From Chitinophagaceae bacterium (lineage in GTDB: Bacteria > Bacteroidota > Bacteroidia > Chitinophagales > Chitinophagaceae): DNA of 18,808 bases. Positions 1 to 7,117 of this stretch are shown here, in pieces. Position numbers and translations under genes: made by a program. The number at the start of each line of letters is the position of its first letter. Within the stretch, counting starts at the first letter, position 1. The stretch lies in contig PMUF01000281.1 in NCBI GenBank assembly GCA_003167015.1, forward strand, positions 1 through 18,808. Reading direction: 5' to 3'. The notes under the pieces were generated by a model that was given only the letters and a program-made list of their open reading frames with translations, made no database searches and was not told where the DNA came from.

Positions 1-537
1 ACTCAATACCTGAATGCTCACCTCGAATCCAAACATCTGGCTACCGAATCCAGCTTCCGGCTGCCTACAGAGTCGGAATGGGAATATGCCGCCCGCGGCG
101 GACGTTCTCAGTCGATGTATCCCTGGGGTAACTACTACCTCCGGAACAAAAGAGGCTGTTTATTGGCTAACTTCAAACCCGGCCGTGGTAACTATCCCGA
201 AGACGGCGGATTCTATACTGTACGGGCCGATGCTTACTGGCCCAATGATTTCGGCTTGTATTGCATGGCCGGAAACGTGGCTGAATGGACCTCTTCCTTC
301 TATTATGAAGGGGCTTCGAATTTCCAGCACGACATGAACCCGGATATCCGTTGGAACGCAAAAGACTCCGATCCCCCCCGTATGAAGCGTAAAGTGATTC
401 GTGGCGGTAGCTGGAAAGATGTAGGTCTTTACCTGCAGACCAGTACCCGCACCTATGAGTACCAGGATACGGCTAAGTCATACATCGGGTTCCGCTGTGT
501 TATCGATCTGGCACCGACGCTGACGAACCAACGTTAA
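1..537 (+). CDS. gldK: GldK, T9SS/gliding lipoprotein, C-terminal part (5' end outside window)
   Basis: This is the C-terminal 178 residues of an FGE-sulfatase-fold protein; the frame is open from base 1, so the start lies upstream of the window. Fold motifs seen in order are FRLPTESEWEYAARGG (near base 55), NDFGLYCMAGNVAEWTSS (near 244), VIRGGSWKD and YIGFRCV near the end. GldK is an outer-membrane lipoprotein that forms the periplasmic ring of the type IX secretion system together with GldN. The fold alone would also fit GldJ or another FGE-like protein, but gldL, gldM and gldN follow directly in the conserved order, which settles the name. The stop is TAA at 535-537 and gldL begins 158 bp later. 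The lipoprotein signal cannot be checked here. Confidence 0.93.
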   Translation, partial: TQYLNAHLESKHLATESSFRLPTESEWEYAARGGRSQSMYPWGNYYLRNKRGCLLANFKPGRGNYPEDGGFYTVRADAYWPNDFGLYCMAGNVAEWTSSFYYEGASNFQHDMNPDIRWNAKDSDPPRMKRKVIRGGSWKDVGLYLQTSTRTYEYQDTAKSYIGFRCVIDLAPTLTNQR

Positions 538-545
538 TCGGGTCC

Positions 546-569
546 GAGCGAAATTCTGAGCGAAATTCT
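546..569. repeat. Perfect 12-bp tandem duplication in the gldK-gldL gap
   Basis: The unit GAGCGAAATTCT occurs twice head to tail (546-557 and 558-569) with no mismatch, just after the gldK stop codon. It lies in a 158-bp intergenic stretch that otherwise becomes very A/T-rich toward gldL. No stem-loop or promoter uses it that I can see. It may be a recent slippage duplication. Confidence 0.85.
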
Positions 570-695
570 CTTGCGGCACGTAAAATTTTTTAGTCAAATA
601 ACCGTTTTGATTTTAGGAAAACTTAAAAAAATCAACAGGAACTCTTTTTTCCTTAACCCTTTAAAATCCTTTAAAAACAATTTAAATTAATCACT

Positions 696-1472
696 ATGAG
701 CGCTGGAGTATCAAAATCTACCGAAAGACTTATCAATATTATTGTGTGCGTAGGCGCGGCCATCGTTATCTTCGGGGCCCTTCAGAAAATCCTGCATACC
801 CAGTTGGCGAACTTCTTCCTGACGGCCGGTCTGCTGACCGAAGCCCTGATCTTTTTGGTTTATGCCTTTCTCCCCCCTCCCGGAGGTGAAATGCACGCCC
901 TGGTAGAAGCCCTGCCTAAACTGGCCGGCAGCGGCTCCAGCGGAAACCCTGCTCTGGAAAAGATGGACAAAATGCTGCAGGAAGCCGACATCACTCCGGC
1001 TAACCTGACCCGTCTGAGCGACGGTTTCAAGAAATTCGGCACCACTGTAGAAAAGATCAGTGATGTTTCCGGTGCCGTAGCCGCCACCAGCGAGTATACG
1101 ACCAAGACGAAAGAGGCATCTGTCGCGCTGGACAATATGAAAGGCGCCTACCAGAATGCTACCAATACGATCTCCAGCTTCAACGCCGCTGCAGACAGCA
1201 CTAAGCAATTCCATTCGCAGGTACAGGTCCTGACCAAGAACCTGGGCTCGCTGAATGCGATCTATGAGCTGGAACTGCAGGACACCAATAACCACCTGAA
1301 AGCGATGAACAGCTTCTATGGTAACCTGGTAAAAGCTTCCGAGACCATGCAAGGCAGCGTAACCGACGCTAAGAAAACACAGGAACAAATTGCCCTGCTG
1401 GCTAAGAACCTGGGTAATCTGAACCATGTCTATGGTAACATGCTGAGTGCCATGCAAGGCCGTCAGGCATAA
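696..1472 (+). CDS. gldL: GldL, inner-membrane proton-channel subunit of the T9SS/gliding motor
   Basis: A 258-residue protein with two predicted transmembrane helices at about residues 12-31 and 39-60, then a long cytoplasmic tail. GldL pentamers surround a GldM dimer and form the proton-driven motor that powers type IX secretion and gliding. A membrane-buried glutamate lies at residue 49 in helix 2 (TEALIF), the position reported as functionally important in Flavobacterium johnsoniae GldL. The tail carries a repeated LxKNLGxLNxxY pattern at about residues 179-190 and 235-246, probably helical or coiled coil. The protein is somewhat longer than the F. johnsoniae form (about 215 residues as I recall). 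The ATG follows an A/T-rich stretch without a Shine-Dalgarno site, as usual in this phylum. gldM follows after 90 bp. Confidence 0.95.
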   Translation: MSAGVSKSTERLINIIVCVGAAIVIFGALQKILHTQLANFFLTAGLLTEALIFLVYAFLPPPGGEMHALVEALPKLAGSGSSGNPALEKMDKMLQEADITPANLTRLSDGFKKFGTTVEKISDVSGAVAATSEYTTKTKEASVALDNMKGAYQNATNTISSFNAAADSTKQFHSQVQVLTKNLGSLNAIYELELQDTNNHLKAMNSFYGNLVKASETMQGSVTDAKKTQEQIALLAKNLGNLNHVYGNMLSAMQGRQA

Positions 1473-1562
1473 TGAGGCCAAAAAGTAAGCCTGCCCGTTT
1501 TGTCCGGCCCGTATGAACCTAATGGAAAACCAATTTAAAAGCATTAATTAATTTACTGACCC

Positions 1563-3152
1563 ATGTCTTTACCTAAAGAACCGCGGCAGAAGATGATCAA
1601 TATGATGTATTTGGTGCTGACAGCCCTGCTGGCACTGAATGTATCCACGGAGGTATTGAACGCCTTTAAGACCGTGAATCGTAGCTTAGAAAGATCCAAT
1701 GAAGTCGTTACGCAAAAGAACGATCTGACCTATACCGCATTTGCACAGAACGAGACCGATCCGCAGACCAAGGCGCTGGCCGCCATCTGGGCGCCGCCTG
1801 CCAAGCAGGTCAAAGAAATGTCCAGTGATTTCACTACCTATCTCGAGACGTTGAAGACGGAACTGAAGAAGGCCTCCGGCGGAAAGATCGTAGATGGCAA
1901 GGAAGAATATATTGAAGGTGACCTGGATGCTCCCACCCGGATGTTCGACCAGAATGGACACGGAAAGAAGCTTTATGATTCCCTGATCAACTACCGGCAG
2001 GCGTTGCTCGATCTGCTGGATCCTTCTCATTATCCCGATCAGTCCGACGTCGTCAAGGCTGACCTGGCAAAGACCAAGGCAGAGTTTTTTAAACGTCTGC
2101 CGATCGACACCCGTGTCCCGCCGTCAGAGACCGGCGAAGCGGAGACCAAGGACAGCGCCGAGAACTGGACGATCCGTTATTTTCATATGACGCCGACCGT
2201 AGCTGCCCTGACGATCCTCAGCAAATTCGAGAGCGATGTGAAGAACTCCGAATCCCAGGTCATCGACTACCTGCATAAGCAGATCGGTGAAGTAAAGATC
2301 AAATTCGACAAACAAGAGGCTATCATATCCCCCAGCGCCACTTACGTGATGCCGGGAGACGATCTGGATATCAAGGCCGGTATCGGCGCCTTTAGTAGCG
2401 CGGCCAAGCCCACGATTTCCATCAATGGCACTGTATACCCCGTAAACGACGACGGCGTGGCTGACTTTAAGACAAAGGCAGAAGGATCCGGCGAACATAC
2501 GGTCATGGTTCATATCCAATATGCCAAACCTGATGGAAGCCTGGTTACGGAAGACAAACCCGTAAAATACACGGTCGGTGTTCCTTCCGGCGCTTCGATC
2601 TTCCTCGAAAAGATGAACGTGGTGTATGTTGCGGAGGACAACCCCGTAACCATCTCCGGCGGTAGCGTCGGCGCGGAAAAAGTACACGTTTCCTTTACCA
2701 ACGGTGAGATCACCAAAGTCAGCGGCGACGAATATAATGTCGTTCCGAAGACCCCCGGTGAAGGCAAGATCATTGTCACCGCCAACGGAAAAGAAACCCC
2801 CTTCACCGTGCGCGTCAAGTACCTGCCGGACCCCGTTGGGTTCATCGGTACGCACACGGGTGGTGTCGTATCTTCTGCGGAGTTTAAAGCCATCGGCGCT
2901 GTATTTGCTAAGCTGCAGGCCACTGATTTCCAGTCCGGCTTCACGGTGGTCGGTTACAAACTGGGCGCCCTGGGCGGTGCGATCTCTCAGTACCTCGAAG
3001 CTAGTAATGATGGTCCGCGCTGGACCGGTCAGGCTGCGTCTATCGTAGAGAAGTCGACCCCCGGCACCCACATTTTTATCGACAATTTACGCGTAAAAGG
3101 TAAGGATGGCCGCATCAGGGAATTAACTCCGCTGGCGTTCACCCTGAAATAA
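1563..3152 (+). CDS. gldM: GldM, periplasm-spanning shaft of the T9SS/gliding motor
   Basis: A 529-residue protein close to the usual GldM length. The family-typical N-terminus, KEPRQKMINMMYLVLTALLA, is a short cytoplasmic stretch leading into one transmembrane helix at about residues 11-28. The rest is periplasmic and should form the four-domain extended dimer known for GldM; the final beta-rich part (about residues 345-529) corresponds to the domains that contact the GldK/GldN ring. GldM works with GldL to pass proton-motive energy to the outer-membrane machinery. It sits between gldL (90-bp gap) and gldN (72-bp gap). A strong hairpin occupies the gap to gldN. Confidence 0.96.
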   Translation: MSLPKEPRQKMINMMYLVLTALLALNVSTEVLNAFKTVNRSLERSNEVVTQKNDLTYTAFAQNETDPQTKALAAIWAPPAKQVKEMSSDFTTYLETLKTELKKASGGKIVDGKEEYIEGDLDAPTRMFDQNGHGKKLYDSLINYRQALLDLLDPSHYPDQSDVVKADLAKTKAEFFKRLPIDTRVPPSETGEAETKDSAENWTIRYFHMTPTVAALTILSKFESDVKNSESQVIDYLHKQIGEVKIKFDKQEAIISPSATYVMPGDDLDIKAGIGAFSSAAKPTISINGTVYPVNDDGVADFKTKAEGSGEHTVMVHIQYAKPDGSLVTEDKPVKYTVGVPSGASIFLEKMNVVYVAEDNPVTISGGSVGAEKVHVSFTNGEITKVSGDEYNVVPKTPGEGKIIVTANGKETPFTVRVKYLPDPVGFIGTHTGGVVSSAEFKAIGAVFAKLQATDFQSGFTVVGYKLGALGGAISQYLEASNDGPRWTGQAASIVEKSTPGTHIFIDNLRVKGKDGRIRELTPLAFTLK

Positions 3153-3159
3153 AAATACG

Positions 3160-3193
3160 AGATCTGTCCGTCGCAATAGTGGCGGACAGATCT
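3160..3193 (+). terminator. Strong hairpin between gldM and gldN (attenuator or partial terminator)
   Basis: Bases 3160-3174 and 3179-3193 form a 15-bp stem (13 Watson-Crick and 2 G-U pairs) around the tetraloop AATA. It begins 7 bases after the gldM stop codon. Only a weak T-rich stretch follows (TT then C, T), so full termination is doubtful. It may attenuate gldN expression or protect the 3' end of a processed gldKLM message. Confidence 0.7.
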
Positions 3194-3224
3194 TTCTGAA
3201 ACCTTAATAGACAAATCAAGAGAG

Positions 3225-4274
3225 ATGAAAAAGCATTTTATCAGATTATGCCTCCTGGCCCTGGTTTTCTCCCTGGTAGCAGGGGCTGCCGACGCACAGA
3301 CGACGCCAGTCAGAAAGAAGAAGTCTGCGGTGAAAGGCAAGCTGGCCGCCAAAGGCAAGGGCAAGACCGGTGCAAAGAACCTGGCAGGTGCTACCGCGGT
3401 AGTCGCTCCCAAAGACACGACGAAGCCCGCTGTAGTCCTCGAGGCAGATATCAAACTGCCCGACCCGCTGCGGTCACTCCGTAATGATGCCATTATCGAG
3501 CGTAATCTGGTAAAGGATCGTACGCCCCTGACTTATGAGCATATCCGTGAGGATGATGCCGTTTACCGTCAAAGGGTCTGGCAGGAAATCGACGTACATG
3601 AAAAAATGAACCTTCCCTTTGTCTATAAGGCGACGGAAGATAATGGTAACCAGCGCTTCATTATGATCCTGCTGAATGCCATCAAGACCGGGCAGATCAC
3701 CGCCTTCGACGCCACCGTCGATGACCGGTTCACGACCCCGATGACTTTTAAGCAGATCGCCGGCAATCTCGTGGCGGCGCCCCACAACATCCAGATCCCG
3801 GACATTGCCAATGACCCCGATGGATCCAAAGGTTTGATGCGGGATACAACGATCCAGGAAGAATTCAACCCGGATGATATCGAAAGATATGAGATCAAGG
3901 AAGAGTGGGTATTCGACAAGCAATCGTCCCGCCTCCAGGTCCGTATCCTGGGTATCGCCCCCGAAAAGGACGTTAAAAATCCTGACGGCTCCGTACGGAC
4001 AGTCACCCCGGTATTCTGGGTATACTATCCCGATCTTCGCCCCATGCTGGCCAAATTCGAGGCTTACAACGGCAAAAACTTCGGCGCCCGCATGAGCTGG
4101 GAAGAACTGTTCGAAAGCCGGATGTTCGCCAGCCGGATCATTAAGTCGACCATCGACAATCCTTCCGATCTGCCGATCTCCGGATTCATCAGGGACCAAA
4201 TACTCCAGCTGCTGGAAGGGGAAAATATCCACGAGAAGATTTTCAACTACGAACAAGATCTCTGGTCGTACTAA
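3225..4274 (+). CDS. gldN: GldN, periplasmic ring component of T9SS/gliding machinery
   Basis: A 349-residue exported protein. It has a Sec signal peptide of about 24 residues with likely cleavage after ADA. The conserved GldN (PorN-like) body runs from about residue 75 to the end, including LPDPLRSLRNDAIIERNLV and a C-terminal region with many aromatic residues. GldN binds GldK to form the ring under the outer membrane. Between the signal peptide and the conserved domain lies an unusual lysine-rich segment (about residues 30-52, roughly 11 Lys plus Arg30, with Ala and Gly), followed by a Thr/Ala/Pro linker. The ATG is preceded by AGAGAG. It is the last gene of the cluster and is closed by a 12-bp hairpin. 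Confidence 0.94.
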   Translation: MKKHFIRLCLLALVFSLVAGAADAQTTPVRKKKSAVKGKLAAKGKGKTGAKNLAGATAVVAPKDTTKPAVVLEADIKLPDPLRSLRNDAIIERNLVKDRTPLTYEHIREDDAVYRQRVWQEIDVHEKMNLPFVYKATEDNGNQRFIMILLNAIKTGQITAFDATVDDRFTTPMTFKQIAGNLVAAPHNIQIPDIANDPDGSKGLMRDTTIQEEFNPDDIERYEIKEEWVFDKQSSRLQVRILGIAPEKDVKNPDGSVRTVTPVFWVYYPDLRPMLAKFEAYNGKNFGARMSWEELFESRMFASRIIKSTIDNPSDLPISGFIRDQILQLLEGENIHEKIFNYEQDLWSY

Positions 4275-4296
4275 AACCAGGAAAAATATATTCGAC

Positions 4297-4326
4297 GAAG
4301 AGGCGCTGCAGTAACAGCGCCTCTTC
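4297..4326 (+). terminator. Terminator hairpin of the gldKLMN cluster
   Basis: A perfect 12-bp inverted repeat (GAAGAGGCGCTG at 4297-4308, complement at 4315-4326) with a 6-base loop begins 23 bases after the gldN stop. A weak T-rich run, TCATTTTA, follows. This is a good intrinsic terminator candidate for the plus-strand gld operon. Confidence 0.75.
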
Positions 4327-4386
4327 TCATTTTAGCCAATTAAGTAACTATAAATTAATTAGTTATTCTCAAACATTTTTTTTAAA

Positions 4387-4406
4387 AATACCCACATGCG
4401 GGTATT
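4387..4406. promoter_or_regulatory. Palindrome AATACCC-N6-GGGTATT, possible operator
   Basis: A perfect 7-bp inverted repeat with a 6-base centre ends on the -33 element of the small-RNA promoter (ATTG, 4404-4407). Its size and placement suit a dimeric regulator or a DNA-level upstream element. No regulator can be named from the sequence. Confidence 0.5.
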
Positions 4407-4434
4407 GTCGGATTGATTTCTTTTACTACTTTTA
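4404..4434 (+). promoter_or_regulatory. Bacteroidota-type promoter for the candidate small RNA
   Basis: ATTG at 4404-4407, exactly 19 bases, then TACTTTTA at 4427-4434. Against the Bacteroidota housekeeping consensus TTTG-N19-TAnnTTTG this matches 3 of 4 and 5 of 6 defined positions with ideal spacing. Transcription would start near 4439-4441. No convincing protein-coding gene lies downstream on this strand. Confidence 0.55.
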
Positions 4435-4438
4435 CAAC

Positions 4439-4505
4439 GGTTTTTCATAGGATATTGGATTTTAAAAACGGGGCTGGATATCTATCCTGGCCCCTTTTAT
4501 TTTTA
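4439..4505 (+). ncRNA. Candidate small RNA of about 65 nt, two hairpins with intrinsic terminator
   Basis: The transcript expected from the promoter just upstream would start at the first stem. GTTTTT (4440-4445) can pair with AAAAAC (4464-4469), leaving an 18-base loop containing AGGATATTGGAT. The next base starts a GC-rich hairpin (GGGGC-TGGATA at 4470-4480, complement about 4483-4494 with a one-base bulge and a mismatch), followed by CCCC and then TTTTATTTTT. Promoter, compact fold and terminator together suggest a stand-alone RNA between gldN and uvrC. I considered relation to the Flavo-1 RNA family of Bacteroidota but cannot confirm it by eye. The structure was judged by pairing, not computed. 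Confidence 0.5.
4470..4505. terminator. Bidirectional intrinsic terminator between gldN side and uvrC
   Basis: A GC-rich hairpin (4470-4494) is flanked on the plus strand by TTTTATTTTT (4495-4505). On the minus strand it is flanked by GTTTTTAAAA, reading from 4469 downward. It can therefore end both the plus-strand transcript and the uvrC message, whose stop codon lies about 85 bases before it. Between it and uvrC is an A-free, C/T-rich stretch (4519-4577) with two CGGGCCC copies. Confidence 0.75.
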
Positions 4506-4578
4506 GTTTGGTCTAGAACTTCGTCCCTCGCTCGTCCTCGTCCGGGCCCTTCGCTTCGCTCGGGCCCCTCCGCGGCCA

Positions 4579-6417
4579 TTAACGACCCTCGCCCGTCTCC
4601 TTAGGTTTTCCGCTTGTCTCCTCGAAATGCGCCCGGATATTCCTGGCCTTTGCCGGCCCCACTACCGCAGTTAATTCCTCTTCCGTCAACTGACGGATCT
4701 TGCTCACCGAACGAAACTGCTTTAACAACAGGTCAGCCGTCTGGCGGCCGATGCCCTCAATACGCTCCAGCTCATTGGTGAAAGTACCCTTGCTTCTCTT
4801 CTGCCGGTGAAATGTAATACCAAAGCGATGCACTTCATCGCGAATTCTGCGGACCAGGTGGAGGCTATCACTATTATAGGGCAGCTTGATGGATTCGGTA
4901 TCCCCCGGAAAGAACAGCTCTTCTTCATTTTTGGCCAGCCCCACCACCGTCATCATCCCCGCCAGCCCCAGCTGGGTAACGCTTTCCATGGCAGCGCTCA
5001 ACTGCCCTTTCCCTCCATCGATGATCACCAGTTGCGGCAGGGACTTTTGCTCGTCCATCAACCGCTTGTACCGGCGGTGAACGACTTCTTTCATCGTGGC
5101 GAAATCATTGATGCCCTGCACCGTCTTGACATTGAAATGCCGGTAGTCCTTTTTACTTTCGATGCCATCGCGGAAGCATACCATGGCCGACACCGGATAA
5201 CTGCCCTGGAAATTGGAGTTATCAAAGCATTCTATATGCACCGGCAGCTCGGATAGCTGCAGGTCTTCCATCAACTGCTCCAGCACCTTTCTGCGTTCGT
5301 CCGGTGTCTTGCCTTCCAGTTGCAGTATTTTTTTCTTTCGCAGCTCCTCTCTGAAATAGCCGACATTTTTCTCCGACAGTTCCAGCAACTTTTTCTTGTC
5401 TCCCCCCCTGGGTATCGTCTGCGTTATCCCGTCTTCGGGATAATCGATCGGGAAAGGAAGGATCAGCTCCCGTGACATGCTGTTAAAGGTCTCCCGCAAG
5501 CGCGCGACAGCAAAGGCCAGCACCTCCTCATTGGATTCTTCCAGGTGTGTTTCTACCTGGGTCGTATGGGTCTGCACAATGGTTCCTGTCTCTACCATCA
5601 GGTAGTTGATATAAGCCAGATCGCCGTCGCGGGCGATCGAAAACACGTCTGCATGGCTGAGATGCCTGCTGACGATGACGGAACGGGATTCATAATTTTC
5701 AAGATGGGTTATTTTTTTTCGGATCATCTCCGCCTTTTCAAAATCCATCTTCCCCGCAAACTCCCGCATTTCTTTTTTGAACTCCTGGATCAAAGGGCCC
5801 AGGTTACCTTTCAGGATGTTCTTCAACTGGATCAACCCCTGCTGGTAGTCTTCCGGTGTCTGCAGCCCTTCACAAGGACCTTTGCAATTGCCCAGATGAT
5901 ATTCGAGACATACCTTGTACTTGCCTTTCCGGATGGGCGCCTCCGATAAATTGAGCTGGCAGGTCCGCAGCTGGATATTGCTTTTTACCAGGTCGAGCAG
6001 TTCGCGTACTCTTCCTACGGAAGTAAAGGGACCGAGGTATTCCGATCCGTCATTGATCTTGCGCCGGGTCAGGAAAACGCGGGGGAACGGCTCATTCTTG
6101 ATGACGATATAGGGATAGCTTTTGTCGTCTTTGAGGTTGATATTGAATTTGGGCTGAAACTGCTTGATCAGTGAGTTTTCGAGCAGGAAGGCATCCTGTT
6201 CGGAATTCACGATCGTGAACTCGATACGCCGGATGCGTTGCACCAGCTCATAGGTCTTGTAAGTGGTGAACGTTTTGGTGAAATAAGAGCTCACCCGCTT
6301 GCGCAGATTCTTGGCTTTGCCGACGTATACCAGCTCATCCTGTTCATCGAAATATTTATAGATCCCCGGATCGACAGGGATCGTGTGCGCAATCTGGCTG
6401 AATTGTTCGGAAGTCAT
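4579..6417 (-). CDS. uvrC: UvrC, excinuclease ABC subunit C
   Basis: A 612-residue protein of full family length (E. coli has 610). It makes both incisions in nucleotide excision repair once UvrB is loaded at the lesion. Domains in order: GIY-YIG nuclease (PGIYKYFDEQDELVYVGKAK, residues about 17-36); a four-cysteine cluster at residues 153, 170, 178 and 182, the site where UvrC is reported to hold an Fe-S cluster; UVR UvrB-binding motif at about 205-240 (KMDFEKAEMIRKKI); RNase H-like 5' nuclease with HIECFDNSNFQG and PQLVIIDGGKGQL; and a helix-hairpin-helix pair near the C-terminus (LERIEGIGRQTADLLL). The start codon lies 8 bases past the stop of an upstream lipoprotein gene, so the two are probably co-transcribed. 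No defect is visible. Confidence 0.97.
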   Translation of the reverse strand: MTSEQFSQIAHTIPVDPGIYKYFDEQDELVYVGKAKNLRKRVSSYFTKTFTTYKTYELVQRIRRIEFTIVNSEQDAFLLENSLIKQFQPKFNINLKDDKSYPYIVIKNEPFPRVFLTRRKINDGSEYLGPFTSVGRVRELLDLVKSNIQLRTCQLNLSEAPIRKGKYKVCLEYHLGNCKGPCEGLQTPEDYQQGLIQLKNILKGNLGPLIQEFKKEMREFAGKMDFEKAEMIRKKITHLENYESRSVIVSRHLSHADVFSIARDGDLAYINYLMVETGTIVQTHTTQVETHLEESNEEVLAFAVARLRETFNSMSRELILPFPIDYPEDGITQTIPRGGDKKKLLELSEKNVGYFREELRKKKILQLEGKTPDERRKVLEQLMEDLQLSELPVHIECFDNSNFQGSYPVSAMVCFRDGIESKKDYRHFNVKTVQGINDFATMKEVVHRRYKRLMDEQKSLPQLVIIDGGKGQLSAAMESVTQLGLAGMMTVVGLAKNEEELFFPGDTESIKLPYNSDSLHLVRRIRDEVHRFGITFHRQKRSKGTFTNELERIEGIGRQTADLLLKQFRSVSKIRQLTEEELTAVVGPAKARNIRAHFEETSGKPKETGEGR

Positions 6418-6425
6418 GGCTCTTT

Positions 6426-7037
6426 TTATTCATTATCCTCTTCGGGGTCCCATACCACTTTCACTTGTTGCTCGACAGGAGGCTGACCCTTGACCGTGAT
6501 CCGGCTGATGATCTGTAATTGACGCCTCGTCTGCCAGTATAATTTTTGAAAGATCACACTGTCGCCGGCTACTTTCCTGTTTTCCAGGTATACGCTCCTT
6601 ACCTTGTTGACTCTATTGTCGGCAATGGTCACCACGTCCACCCTTTGCAGCGGAAGATCCTTGTCCGTGGCCGAATAGGTAAGCGTTACCGTCTCTGTGC
6701 TCCTGTCCATAAAGCTGCTTTCCGTATACTGCTTTTGGAAACTTCCATCATTGAATGCTGGGACCAGGAATTGCAGGGCCAGGGCATTGAATTCCGGCAG
6801 CTGGATATAGGCGGTGTCCGTTCGCCCGTCCCGGGTAGTGAACTTTCTCAGGGCCTCGGGAAAGGAGTCGATCTGCAGGATCTCCGCCTCGAGGTAATCC
6901 GCAACCGGGAAAAAGGCATCCTTGGAAGAATCTTGATGGGAAAGGGAGTCTTGCAGATTAGATGCAGGCTGGCCGCCACGGTGGGCACAGGCGCCCCAGC
7001 AAAGGCCTGCGAAAATGGCGAGAACAAAATTCTTCAT
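6426..7037 (-). CDS. Small putative lipoprotein of unknown function, upstream of uvrC
   Basis: A 203-residue protein. Its N-terminus, MKNFVLAIFAGLCWGACAHR, is a short signal peptide with a cysteine at residue 17 preceded by GA, which fits a relaxed Bacteroidota lipobox; cleavage there would anchor the protein in the envelope. The mature part has a Ser/Gln/Asp-rich linker, then a mainly beta domain (about residues 45-200) with alternating hydrophobic residues and an acidic tail. I do not recognise a named family with certainty; small Chitinophagaceae envelope proteins of this look are common. Its stop is 8 bases before the uvrC start, so they likely share a transcript. A -7 box, TAATTTTG, ends only 4 bases before the ATG. 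Confidence 0.8.
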   Translation of the reverse strand: MKNFVLAIFAGLCWGACAHRGGQPASNLQDSLSHQDSSKDAFFPVADYLEAEILQIDSFPEALRKFTTRDGRTDTAYIQLPEFNALALQFLVPAFNDGSFQKQYTESSFMDRSTETVTLTYSATDKDLPLQRVDVVTIADNRVNKVRSVYLENRKVAGDSVIFQKLYWQTRRQLQIISRITVKGQPPVEQQVKVVWDPEEDNE

Positions 7038-7041
7038 GGAG

Positions 7042-7049
7042 CAAAATTA
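7042..7049 (-). promoter_or_regulatory. -7 promoter box of the lipoprotein-uvrC operon
   Basis: Reading on the minus strand, TAATTTTG matches the Bacteroidota -7 consensus TAnnTTTG fully and is separated from the start codon by four bases. No good TTTG lies 19 bases further upstream. Transcription would start at or within a base or two of the ATG, giving a leaderless message. Confidence 0.5.
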
Positions 7050-7064
7050 CGAAAAAAGTAGCGC

Positions 7065-7117
7065 GGTCGGCGTCAGACGGACCTGTGACGCGCAGGGCCC
7101 CGCGCCAGACGCCGGCC
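7065..7117 (-). terminator. GC-rich hairpin after the anti-sigma/barrel gene
   Basis: On the minus strand GGCCGGCGTC (7117-7108) pairs with GACGCCGACC (7074-7065), 10 pairs with one G-U. It encloses a smaller GCGC-based hairpin. It begins within the stop codon of the upstream gene, and a run of six T (7057-7052) follows after about 7 bases. It probably ends the sigma/anti-sigma operon before the lipoprotein promoter. Confidence 0.55.

Noticed and set aside
711..1544. 277-residue minus-strand reading frame
   Set aside because: It is antisense to gldL and shows no domain; GldL matches its family along its length.
4413..4604. Possible 63-residue plus-strand protein in the gldN-uvrC gap
   Set aside because: It runs through the terminator hairpin, the A-free tract and the end of uvrC, and has no protein-like composition in its second half.
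6546..7061. 171-residue plus-strand reading frame opposite the lipoprotein gene
   Set aside because: The minus-strand product has a signal peptide, a promoter and operon context; the plus-strand product has no recognisable features.
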